Positions 1-7,734 of a stretch of 64,000 nt of DNA are shown piece by piece. The stretch is taken from contig NZ_PIPJ01000006.1 in NCBI RefSeq assembly GCF_003987135.1, positions 79,118 through 143,117 of the forward strand, written 5' to 3'. The DNA is from Aliidiomarina iranensis. GTDB lineage: Bacteria > Pseudomonadota > Gammaproteobacteria > Enterobacterales > Alteromonadaceae. A program made the translations under genes and the position numbers. Position 1 is the first letter of the stretch, and every line of letters starts with the position of its first letter. The notes under the pieces were generated by a model that was not told where the DNA came from, did no database searches, and saw only the letters and a list, made by a program, of their open reading frames with translations.

Positions 1-1272
1 AAGCTGAAGCAAGGTGCATATGGTTTTCCTTTCGCTGAATTGAAATTACCGGCTAAGGAAACAGAAGTGCGTCGCGGAGAGCATGTAGGTGTTTTCGGGT
101 ATCCGGGCGTGGTAGAGGATGAGCTTGTTTACACTACGGGCATAGTTTCGGCCGTGCAATACGGTGAATACGAAGGTCGGCGTTTGCCTTTGTGGTATCG
201 CACCAACGCTGAAATATCACCAGGAAATAGTGGCGGCACCGTAGTAAATAGCCGCGGCGAATTTATCGGTATTCCTACTTATGTGGCTAACCAAGAAGTA
301 ACGGGTAGCCGTTTAGGCTCTCTTTTTGCAGCTGAATTCGCGATTGCGATTATTGATGATGAAGAAGAACTTCTTACTGATTGGGCTGACGCAACCCGCA
401 GCGATGATGAACGTTTAGATTTGAGCAAAGAGCCATCATTTGGTTTAGCTACTCTAACCACAGCGGATTTATCCGCTATTCATCAACAGGAAATTGTTTC
501 TGGTGGCAATATTAACTCCCGCTACCTTGGGAACGAATGTTTAGGTTACGTGGCCTCAGCCCCCGATTACCGTGTGGTTTTAACCGAAACACAGGCGGAG
601 TTGTTTATTAGTTTTGTTAGTCGCGAAGCCGGTGATGATACAGCTTTATTAGTTAATATGCCCAACGGTGAGTGGCGTTGTAACGACGATTACAGTGATA
701 CCACATTGGATCCGGGTTTGGTTATCGAAAATGCGGCGCAAGGACAATACGATATATGGGTTGGAAGCTATTCATCTGAAAGTTTTATTACGGGTGATTT
801 AGCTTTATCTAACACACACATTGTTGCTTCAGAAAACCTTGCGGCACAATTGAATTTAAGCGGCGATCCTTACTCGGGTGAACTTTACTTAGCATCTGGG
901 TTCAAGCCTGATCCGCATCGTATTGAAATCATAGCAGGCGGTGCAGTAAATTTAGCATCCTCGGATGTTTCTGGCTGTACTGGCCATGTGGGAATCAATC
1001 CTGATATACGTTTACATTGGCAGGGTGAGGCTGGAACTTTGCAGTTTTATTTCCTCGCTGTGGATGGCTCGGCTGATTCAACACTTTTAATCAACGCGCC
1101 CAATGGCAGTTGGCATTGCAATGACGATGCCAATGCGGATACGTTAAATCCCGGCTTTACTTTCGAAAGTGCTGAAAGTGGCATTTACGATATTTGGGTG
1201 GGTACTTATCGTGAATCAACTTGGATCGATGGCAAGTTGCACATCACCGAACAAGCAGTGCGGGTTGATTAG
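1..1272 (+). CDS. Secreted trypsin-like (S1 family) serine protease with two C-terminal repeat domains, 5' end missing
   Basis: The reading frame is open from the first base, so the N-terminus lies outside the window. The visible part starts late in a chymotrypsin fold: a GVFGYPG stretch, then NAEISPGNSGG around codons 65-80. GNSGG is the usual variant of the GDSGG loop holding the nucleophilic serine. The catalytic His and Asp would be upstream and cannot be checked. After a linker come two copies of a domain of about 110 residues, at roughly bases 510-810 and 940-1250. Each has a Cys-Gly/Thr-Gly start, a PNG-x-W-x-CNDD motif, a TL-D/N-PG turn and a YDIWVG ending. The two cysteines per copy suggest a disulfide and so an exported protein. 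The repeats resemble PPC-like jelly-roll accessory domains, but that is inference. The stop codon abuts the next start. Confidence 0.8.
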   Translation, partial: KLKQGAYGFPFAELKLPAKETEVRRGEHVGVFGYPGVVEDELVYTTGIVSAVQYGEYEGRRLPLWYRTNAEISPGNSGGTVVNSRGEFIGIPTYVANQEVTGSRLGSLFAAEFAIAIIDDEEELLTDWADATRSDDERLDLSKEPSFGLATLTTADLSAIHQQEIVSGGNINSRYLGNECLGYVASAPDYRVVLTETQAELFISFVSREAGDDTALLVNMPNGEWRCNDDYSDTTLDPGLVIENAAQGQYDIWVGSYSSESFITGDLALSNTHIVASENLAAQLNLSGDPYSGELYLASGFKPDPHRIEIIAGGAVNLASSDVSGCTGHVGINPDIRLHWQGEAGTLQFYFLAVDGSADSTLLINAPNGSWHCNDDANADTLNPGFTFESAESGIYDIWVGTYRESTWIDGKLHITEQAVRVD

Positions 1273-1719
1273 ATGAAGTTATGGATCGACGCTGATGCGT
1301 GCCCGGTGCAAATTCGCGAAGTAATGTTCCGAGCCGCCATACGCAAGAAATTAACACTTACCTTAGTGGCAAATCAGCGCATTAAAACACCGCCTTCCCC
1401 TTGGATAAAGGTTTTGGTAGTAGCCGCTGGGTTTGATGTGGCAGACAACGAAATTGTGCGCTTGTTGGAGCCGGGTGATTTAGTGATTACTAGCGATATT
1501 CCGCTGGCGGCCGATATACTCGGCAAAGGCGGGCAGGCGCTCAGCCCCCGAGGTGAGTTGTTTACCAAGGAAAACATTGGTGGCCGGCTAAACATTCGAG
1601 ATTTTATGGACACGATGCGCGCCAGCGGCGTACAAAGTGGTGGGCCTCCGCCGCTAAGCCAAGCGGATCGAAAGAACTTCGCGGATCATCTCGATCGAAT
1701 CCTAGCGCAAAGCCAGTAA
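1273..1719 (+). CDS. yaiI: YaiI/YqxD family protein (DUF188)
   Basis: A 148-residue protein with the family hallmarks: N-terminal WIDADACPV, a central ITSDIPLA stretch, LSPRGE, and a C-terminal GGPPP. The DADACP and SDIPLA acidic patches give it the look of a PIN-like nuclease fold, but no function is established for the family. The ATG follows directly on the stop of the protease gene with no gap and only a weak purine-rich stretch upstream, so translation may be coupled. It is full length for the family. It converges on rlmD. Confidence 0.85.
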   Translation: MKLWIDADACPVQIREVMFRAAIRKKLTLTLVANQRIKTPPSPWIKVLVVAAGFDVADNEIVRLLEPGDLVITSDIPLAADILGKGGQALSPRGELFTKENIGGRLNIRDFMDTMRASGVQSGGPPPLSQADRKNFADHLDRILAQSQ

Positions 1720-1754
1720 CATTTTGTGTTGCAGGCTATTGTTCTCTCTACGAA

Positions 1755-3245
1755 TTAGCCCTCTGAATTTTTAGTAAATAGCGCCATGCTCTCCATATGC
1801 GCGGTTTGCGGAAACATATCTAAAATACCGTAGCGAATGAGGTGGTAACCCTGTGCTTTTAAAATAGCAGCATCGCGAGCTAATGTGATGGGGTTACAGG
1901 ATACATAGAGGATCTTTTTCGCACCTAGCTCACTAAGCTGAGCACAAATCTCTTCAGCGCCGGCGCGAGGTGGATCTAACACCACCACATCAAATTGTTG
2001 CTTTGCCCAACTGAAGTTGGCAATAGGCTTATTTAAATCAGCGCAAATGAACTTTATGTTGCTGAGCTGATTGTTCCTTGCATTTTCGGTGCCCTGAGTA
2101 ACTTGGCTGGCTACGGCCTCAATGCCGGTAACATATTTAGCTTTTTGTGCAAGTGGCAGCGTGAAATTGCCAAATCCGCAAAATAGGTCGAGTACTTTCT
2201 CAGAGCCCGATAGCGTTAACCAAGCCAGTGCTTGCTCAACCATTTGTGTATTTACGCTTGGATTAACTTGCAGAAAATCCCCAGCGTTAAATGCGATGTG
2301 TAAATTTCCCAATGGATAAGAAAAACTCTGCGCTGCCGCCAGCTCTGGATAAATCTGCTGGTAATGCAAAGGTGCGGTTTGCTCACGGGCAGAAGAGGTT
2401 ATGGTAGCGGTACTTTCCTGCGTTTCTGGCTCTTTAGTTATGGCATTCCGAGCAATAATAACTCGCGCGCCAGTTTGTTCAGCCCAATCGCCCCATGCTT
2501 TGCGATCGTTAGCATGCATCGGTTGTGTGATTCGAATAATCACTGCGGGCTGCTTTTCTTCAGCGATGAGTTCAATGTGGCCAATGTGGCCGGGGCCGCG
2601 TAAACGGGGCAACAAACTCTGTAATTGGTTAACGAGTGGCTGCAAGCTTGGCACCAGAACAGGACATTGCTGAATGGGCGTTAAACGCTTACTGTTACGC
2701 TCCCGAAATCCAAGTACCAACCCCTGAGATTTTGTCCGAGTAACGCCTAATCGCGCTTTGCGGCGATATCCGTAAGCTTGAGCTATTATTGGCTTTGCTA
2801 CTGTTACCGAATCTTCAAGCACCTTTGCGTGTTCTAGGTATTCTGTTACAACACTTTGTTTGAAAGTGATTTGCGCATCATGGGAAAAATGTTGCAGATT
2901 ACAGCCTCCGCATTGCTCGTAATGGGCGCAGGTTGGTTCTACCCGATCAACGCTTGCCTTGTGCAGGGTACTGATCACCGCATCATTATATTTACTTCGG
3001 CTATGAACAATTTGTGCGGTTACTTCTTCGCCGGGCAATGCGCCACTGATAAACACAGTTTTACCGTTATTATCACGAGCAACACCTCTTCCTTCATGGC
3101 TTAAACGAACAATAGTAAGGGCGTTACTTGTTGCTTGCGGGTTCAAAGCCTTAGTTTTAGGCGTAGCGGCTTTGTTTGCTTTAAGGTTTTGCGCATTTTT
3201 CTTTAAGCGCTTCTCTTTTTGATAACGATCGAACAATGACGCCAT
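1755..3245 (-). CDS. rlmD: 23S rRNA (uracil-1939-C5)-methyltransferase RlmD
   Basis: SAM-dependent RNA m5U methyltransferase of the TrmA/RumA group (496 aa). In order: a lysine-rich N-terminus, a TRAM domain (about residues 40-100), an iron-sulfur cluster motif C-x5-C-x2-C (CAHYEQCGGC) with a fourth cysteine in QQCPVL, then a Rossmann methyltransferase domain with LDLFCGFGNF (SAM site), LDPPRAG and YVSCNP, whose cysteine is the nucleophile attacking C6 of uracil. HMESM near the C-terminus carries the general-base glutamate. The Fe-S cysteines separate it from TrmA, which lacks the cluster. RlmC is the nearest alternative but is shorter. The Shine-Dalgarno is weak (GGAA). Confidence 0.92.
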   Translation of the reverse strand: MASLFDRYQKEKRLKKNAQNLKANKAATPKTKALNPQATSNALTIVRLSHEGRGVARDNNGKTVFISGALPGEEVTAQIVHSRSKYNDAVISTLHKASVDRVEPTCAHYEQCGGCNLQHFSHDAQITFKQSVVTEYLEHAKVLEDSVTVAKPIIAQAYGYRRKARLGVTRTKSQGLVLGFRERNSKRLTPIQQCPVLVPSLQPLVNQLQSLLPRLRGPGHIGHIELIAEEKQPAVIIRITQPMHANDRKAWGDWAEQTGARVIIARNAITKEPETQESTATITSSAREQTAPLHYQQIYPELAAAQSFSYPLGNLHIAFNAGDFLQVNPSVNTQMVEQALAWLTLSGSEKVLDLFCGFGNFTLPLAQKAKYVTGIEAVASQVTQGTENARNNQLSNIKFICADLNKPIANFSWAKQQFDVVVLDPPRAGAEEICAQLSELGAKKILYVSCNPITLARDAAILKAQGYHLIRYGILDMFPQTAHMESMALFTKNSEG

Positions 3246-3397
3246 AACTATTGGTAAATTCCGCTTTGGTGAGCAACAAAATGCTAGTTTACCTTAAATT
3301 GACTATCTAATCTTGGCGCTTGTGCTACTTTTAACAGTGCGAACTAAGTTATTGAAAAGTAATTTAGTTATTGAAGAAGTAAACGATGGAGGTAGAT

Positions 3398-3565
3398 GTG
3401 ACAGGACTATTAGGTTTAATCGTACTCATATTAGATATCTACGCAATTGTTGGCACCGTTCAAAGTGGTGCAAGTACTGGCAAAAAGGTGCTTTGGATTG
3501 TGATTGTGCTTCTTATGCCTGTGGCTGGCTTTATCTTATGGTTCTTGTTAGGTCCAAAAGGTTAG
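3398..3565 (+). CDS. Small two-helix membrane protein, PLDN (phospholipase D-nuclease N-terminal) type
   Basis: A 55-residue reading frame that a length cutoff would miss. It reads as two hydrophobic helices (about residues 2-20 and 31-51) joined by a short polar loop with TVQSGASTGKK, and ends in LGPKG. The layout, helix, loop with lysines, helix ending W-x-LLGPK, matches the stand-alone PLDN family. I chose the GTG at 3398 because GGAGG at 3388-3392 lies 5 bases upstream. An in-frame ATG at 3386 overlaps that ribosome site and is less likely. A strong inverted-repeat terminator follows. Function is unknown; cardiolipin synthases carry the same domain as their membrane anchor. Confidence 0.75.
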   Translation: MTGLLGLIVLILDIYAIVGTVQSGASTGKKVLWIVIVLLMPVAGFILWFLLGPKG

Positions 3566-3580
3566 CAAAGGCTTAATTTG

Positions 3581-3620
3581 ACAAAGAAAAAGGAGGCTCA
3601 TTAGCCTCCTTGTTCTTTGT
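3581..3620. terminator. Bidirectional Rho-independent terminator
   Basis: Stem AAGGAGGCT / AGCCTCCTT with a 4-base loop, extended after a short gap by ACAAAGAA / TTCTTTGT. It sits between the small membrane-protein gene (plus strand) and the 3' end of putA (minus strand), with T- or A-rich flanks on both sides, so it can stop transcription from either direction. Confidence 0.8.
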
Positions 3621-3667
3621 GCTGAACTTAACATTCACTCCAGCAACTATGTTCTCCTATTCGATGA

Positions 3668-6600
3668 TTAATCACCTAAAGATAGTAACGTTGCATTACC
3701 ACCTACCGCAGTGATGTTATCGGTGAAGGTTTTTTCGGTCATAAAGGCATACAAATAGTGTGGCCCGCCAGCTTTTGGCCCGGTACCTGATAATCCGCGG
3801 CCGCCGAATGGTTGCACGCCAACTACAGCACCCACTTGGTTACGGTTGATATACACATTACCCGCTTTAATACGCTTAGCAACATCATAGGCAAAGCTTT
3901 CGTTGCGGCTATGAATACCGAAGGTTAAGCCAAAGCCGGTGTTGTTAATATCATCAATAACAGCATCTAAGTTTTCGCGTTTGAAGCGGATAATATGCAG
4001 AATCGGACCAAAGTTTTCCCGAACCAATTGGCTAATTGAATCAATTTCAATTGCCGTTGGTGCAACGAAAGTACCATTATTCGTGAAATCAGGCATGGGA
4101 GCTTCTGCGATTAGCTTGCCAACATGCTGAATATCAATAATGTGCTGCTCTAAGTTCGTTTTCGCGATGCCGTCGATAACGGGGCCAACATCAGTTTTGT
4201 ATTCAATCGGGTCGCCAACAAGCAATTCTTGCATGGCACCTTTTAGCAATTCAATAATGCGGTCGGCAATATCATCTTGCACATATAAAACCCTTAGTGC
4301 CGAACAACGTTGCCCAGCGCTTTTGAAGGCGCTATCGGCAATATCGGTTACCGCTTGCTCCGGCAGCGCGGTAGAATCGATAAGCATTGCGTTTTGGCCG
4401 CCAGTTTCTGCAATTAAGGGTACTAATGCACCGGTGCGAGCTGCCAATGCCCGGTTGATCGCCTGTGCCGTGTTTGTTGAGCCAGTGAAGCAAACACCAC
4501 CAATTTCCTCTTGGCTTACCAAGAATGCGCCGATTTCGGCACCTTTGCCCGGAAGGAAATGCAGTACATCACCCGGAATCCCAGCTTCAAGCGCCAATTG
4601 AACTGCACGATAAGCAATTAAACCAGTTTGCTCTGCTGGTTTTGCGATTACGCTATTGCCGGTTGCTAAAGCCGCTGAAATTTGGCCTAAGAAAATCGCT
4701 AGAGGAAAGTTCCAAGGGCTGATGCATATAAATGTGCCACGTCCTTGCGTGAACAGCTCGTTGGTTTCACCTGTAGGGCCCGGCATTTTTTCGCCTTTGC
4801 CCATGAGCTCTCGCGCTTGAATCGCATAATAACGGCAGAAATCAACTGCCTCGCGCACTTCATCAACACCATCTTGCAGTGTTTTACCTGCTTCTAGGGT
4901 GCAAAGTGCGATAAGCTCATGCAGGTTCTCTTCAAGTAAATCAGCTAGTTTTTCGAGTGCCTCAGCACGAACGTTAACGTCGGTATTGCTCCAGCGCACT
5001 TGTGCGGCATTGGCGCTAGTTAATGCTTCCGCCGCTAAATCAGCATCGCCCCAACCAATCGTGCCGATTTGATGGGTGCTTTGCTGGGGAGAAGTTACGC
5101 CCACGCGCTGCCCGGTTTCAACAAGCTTACCGTTAACAATTGGGCCACCTTGCCATTGGTTGTTTTGGAAACTGCGCACTTTTTCAAAAAATTCAGCGCT
5201 TTGTGATTCAATATTCATGTTTAACCCCATAGAATTCTTTCGTGTCCCGAAAATATCTGCCGGCAGAGGAATTTTATCGTTTGCCAAGCATGGCTTTTTC
5301 CGCAAGTTAACAAGCGGATGCTCAACTAAGTTCTCAATCGGTACTCTTAGATCGAGTAACTTGTGAACAAACGAACTATTGGCACCGTTTTCCAGTAAAC
5401 GGCGCACCAAATAAGGCAACAACTCTTTATGTGCGCCAACAGGTGCGTAAATGCGAACGGTTCGCCCGGGGTTATGCACTAAAAATTCGTCGTAGAGATC
5501 TTTACCCATGCCGTGTAAGCGCTGAAACTCATATCGGCGATCACCCGCAAGGCTCTGCACTGTCATAATTGTTTGTGCATTATGCGTGGCAAACTGCGGA
5601 TAAATGTGGCCGTTTGTATCATCGCTTAACATGTAATGAGTACATGCCATATAAGAAACATCGGTACTCGCCTTGCGAGTAAACACAGGGTAACCCGATG
5701 TACCAAATTGTTGGCAATGTTTGATTTCAGTATCCCAATAGGCACCTTTAACTAGGCGTACTGGAATTTCATCGCCGCCATCTTTAGCCAATGCATTAAT
5801 CCAACACAGCACTGGCAAAGCCCGCTTGGAATAAGCTTGAACAACTAAGCCAAAATAGGGCCAATCTTTGCATACTCCGCTGCGATAAACCTTTTCGAAA
5901 AGCTCCAGCGAGAGTTCCAAGCGGTCCATTTCTTCGGCATCAATACTGATACCTACATTGGCCTGCTTGGCAAGGGTAATCAAATCTGTAAGCGTTGCGG
6001 CCAACTCAGTAAGCACGCGCTCGCGATTTGCGGCTTCGTAACGCGGGTGCAACGCAGATAGTTTAATTGAGATACTTGGCCGCGGCACTTCTGGGTTAAC
6101 AAAATCTTCTTTGCCTACGCGTTGAATAGAATCAACATAGGCTTGCTTGTAACGCTCAGCATCTTTGCTGGTTAATGCGGCTTCACCGAGCATATCGTAT
6201 GAGTGGGTGTAACCAATCTCACGTTTATCACGGCTATTTTTTAAGGCTTCTTCAATGTTTCGGCCAAGTACGAACTGCTTGCCCATCAGCTGCATAGCTT
6301 GATAGGTTGCTTTACGTACCACAGGTTCGCCTAAACGTTTCACTAAGCGGCGGAATCGAGATACCGCGGTATCCGATTTTCGGCCTTGTGGGTTGATCAC
6401 ATTGTTAGCAAGGTTTAACCCCCAAGTTCCCGTATTTACCAGCAACGATTCACTCTTCTTCATGTAATCGTTCCAAGCACCTTGTCCAAGTTTATCTTGA
6501 ATCAGAGCATCGGCCGTAAAACTATCGGGGATTCGCAGCAGTGCTTCCGCAAGGCACATCAAGATAATGCCTTCGGCTGTATCTAAACTATATTGTTGTA

Positions 6601-6832
6601 GAAATGCATCCACACCATCACCGCCTTGGGTTTTTTCCCGCACGCGGTGAACAAGATCGTATGATTGCTTAGTGAGCGCCTCTACCGTTTCTTTATCTTC
6701 TGGAACCAGTTTAATCAGTTCTTCAAGATAAGCTTCTTCATCAACTGAATAATTATTCGTGATGGCTTGCTTGAGCTCTTGAAGCTGGTTCGCCTGATAG
6801 TGTTGCGATAACACTTCGCTGGCTTTGAACAT
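3668..6832 (-). CDS. putA: Bifunctional proline dehydrogenase / delta-1-pyrroline-5-carboxylate dehydrogenase PutA (short form)
   Basis: Oxidises proline to glutamate in two steps: an FAD-dependent proline dehydrogenase barrel, then an NAD-dependent aldehyde dehydrogenase. With the start at 6832 it has 1054 residues. The PRODH part spans about residues 130-480, with the RLVKGAYWD flavin/substrate motif near residue 358. The ALDH part spans about 550-1030, with the catalytic Cys in AGQRCSALR (about residue 843) and the general-base Glu in AETGGQNA (about 809). I chose ATG 6832 because GGAG lies 5 bases upstream. The open frame runs 15 codons further without a ribosome site. There is no N-terminal ribbon-helix-helix domain, unlike the 1320-aa E. 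coli PutA, so it should not repress its own gene. Confidence 0.95.
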   Translation of the reverse strand: MFKASEVLSQHYQANQLQELKQAITNNYSVDEEAYLEELIKLVPEDKETVEALTKQSYDLVHRVREKTQGGDGVDAFLQQYSLDTAEGIILMCLAEALLRIPDSFTADALIQDKLGQGAWNDYMKKSESLLVNTGTWGLNLANNVINPQGRKSDTAVSRFRRLVKRLGEPVVRKATYQAMQLMGKQFVLGRNIEEALKNSRDKREIGYTHSYDMLGEAALTSKDAERYKQAYVDSIQRVGKEDFVNPEVPRPSISIKLSALHPRYEAANRERVLTELAATLTDLITLAKQANVGISIDAEEMDRLELSLELFEKVYRSGVCKDWPYFGLVVQAYSKRALPVLCWINALAKDGGDEIPVRLVKGAYWDTEIKHCQQFGTSGYPVFTRKASTDVSYMACTHYMLSDDTNGHIYPQFATHNAQTIMTVQSLAGDRRYEFQRLHGMGKDLYDEFLVHNPGRTVRIYAPVGAHKELLPYLVRRLLENGANSSFVHKLLDLRVPIENLVEHPLVNLRKKPCLANDKIPLPADIFGTRKNSMGLNMNIESQSAEFFEKVRSFQNNQWQGGPIVNGKLVETGQRVGVTSPQQSTHQIGTIGWGDADLAAEALTSANAAQVRWSNTDVNVRAEALEKLADLLEENLHELIALCTLEAGKTLQDGVDEVREAVDFCRYYAIQARELMGKGEKMPGPTGETNELFTQGRGTFICISPWNFPLAIFLGQISAALATGNSVIAKPAEQTGLIAYRAVQLALEAGIPGDVLHFLPGKGAEIGAFLVSQEEIGGVCFTGSTNTAQAINRALAARTGALVPLIAETGGQNAMLIDSTALPEQAVTDIADSAFKSAGQRCSALRVLYVQDDIADRIIELLKGAMQELLVGDPIEYKTDVGPVIDGIAKTNLEQHIIDIQHVGKLIAEAPMPDFTNNGTFVAPTAIEIDSISQLVRENFGPILHIIRFKRENLDAVIDDINNTGFGLTFGIHSRNESFAYDVAKRIKAGNVYINRNQVGAVVGVQPFGGRGLSGTGPKAGGPHYLYAFMTEKTFTDNITAVGGNATLLSLGD

Positions 6833-7061
6833 TGCGTCTCCTGTAACCAAAACTCGGTTCGAAAACCGATACTGCAATCCGAATAGGATATTTGCGCCAT
6901 TGTAGGGTTATTTTGCGCCGCGTAAAGCCTTGTCGATCGGATTTTTTCATTCATTTGATGATTAAGTAAGCTCATGGATTACTCAATGTTATTCGAGAGT
7001 TGACCCCTAAGCCGTTAAGTGCTCAAAATAGGCTTGCTCAAATCATCTCGAGAGGTTTTCC

Positions 7062-7700
7062 GTGGCCATTACACCTAGCCAAGAAGTTGAACTCAAGTTT
7101 CTGATTAAGAACGAAAATATTGATTCTATTACAGCGTACTTAGATACCCGAGGTGAGGTAAAGGATACTCTGCAAATTAAGAATTATTATTTCGACACGG
7201 TGAATAAAGATTTTCATCAGCATAAAATAGGTTTGCGTATTCGATGCTGGAATGACCAGTCGGAGCAAACGATAAAAATGGCTGGTTCGCAAATTGGCGC
7301 CCTAAGCCAGCGGCCGGAATATAATGTGCCTTATCGAGGCTCATTTCCGCAATTAGATTTATTCCCCGTTGATATTTGGCCGGCCACACTGAATCCCAGT
7401 GATCTGCAAGCTCAACTCCGGGAACAATTCCAGATTAGTTTTCAACGCCAACGTTGGTTATTGCCCATAGGTGATAGCAACATTGAAGTAGCTATTGATC
7501 AAGGCTATATAAGTGCCGGTACTGGCGAAGAACTTGCGGAATGTGAGCAAGAAACAATTTGTGAATTAGAAGCTGAGTTATTAGCTGGCAAGATCACCGA
7601 TTTAATGCGCTTTGCCGACCAACTCACGAATAAATTTTCGCTGCAAACTGGTTATCTTAGTAAGGCGCAACGAGGATTTTTACTCGTGGATAAATCTTAG
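7062..7700 (+). CDS. CYTH domain protein, YgiF-like inorganic triphosphatase without CHAD domain
   Basis: A 212-residue single-domain protein. The N-terminal EVELKF is the ExExK motif that opens CYTH domains, and later acidic and basic strands (IRCWN, IKMAG, VAIDQGYI, CELEAELL) match the triphosphate tunnel. E. coli YgiF (433 aa) has a CYTH half joined to a CHAD half and lies next to glnE; here only the CYTH half is present and glnE also follows, so this is a likely YgiF counterpart that lacks CHAD. The start is GTG with GAGAGG 7 bases upstream. The substrate (tripolyphosphate) is inferred from the family. Confidence 0.82.
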   Translation: MAITPSQEVELKFLIKNENIDSITAYLDTRGEVKDTLQIKNYYFDTVNKDFHQHKIGLRIRCWNDQSEQTIKMAGSQIGALSQRPEYNVPYRGSFPQLDLFPVDIWPATLNPSDLQAQLREQFQISFQRQRWLLPIGDSNIEVAIDQGYISAGTGEELAECEQETICELEAELLAGKITDLMRFADQLTNKFSLQTGYLSKAQRGFLLVDKS

Positions 7701-7734
7701 TAATGAATTATTTTTAAATAGACAAGGGCCTTGA

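Noticed and set aside
3313..3576. 87-codon frame on the plus strand
   Set aside because: It is out of phase with the better-supported 55-aa membrane protein at 3398-3565, is cysteine/arginine-rich without pattern, and has no ribosome site.
6715..6975. Two minus-strand frames over the putA start
   Set aside because: They overlap the putA N-terminus and its leader in other phases, with no ribosome site and no family pattern.
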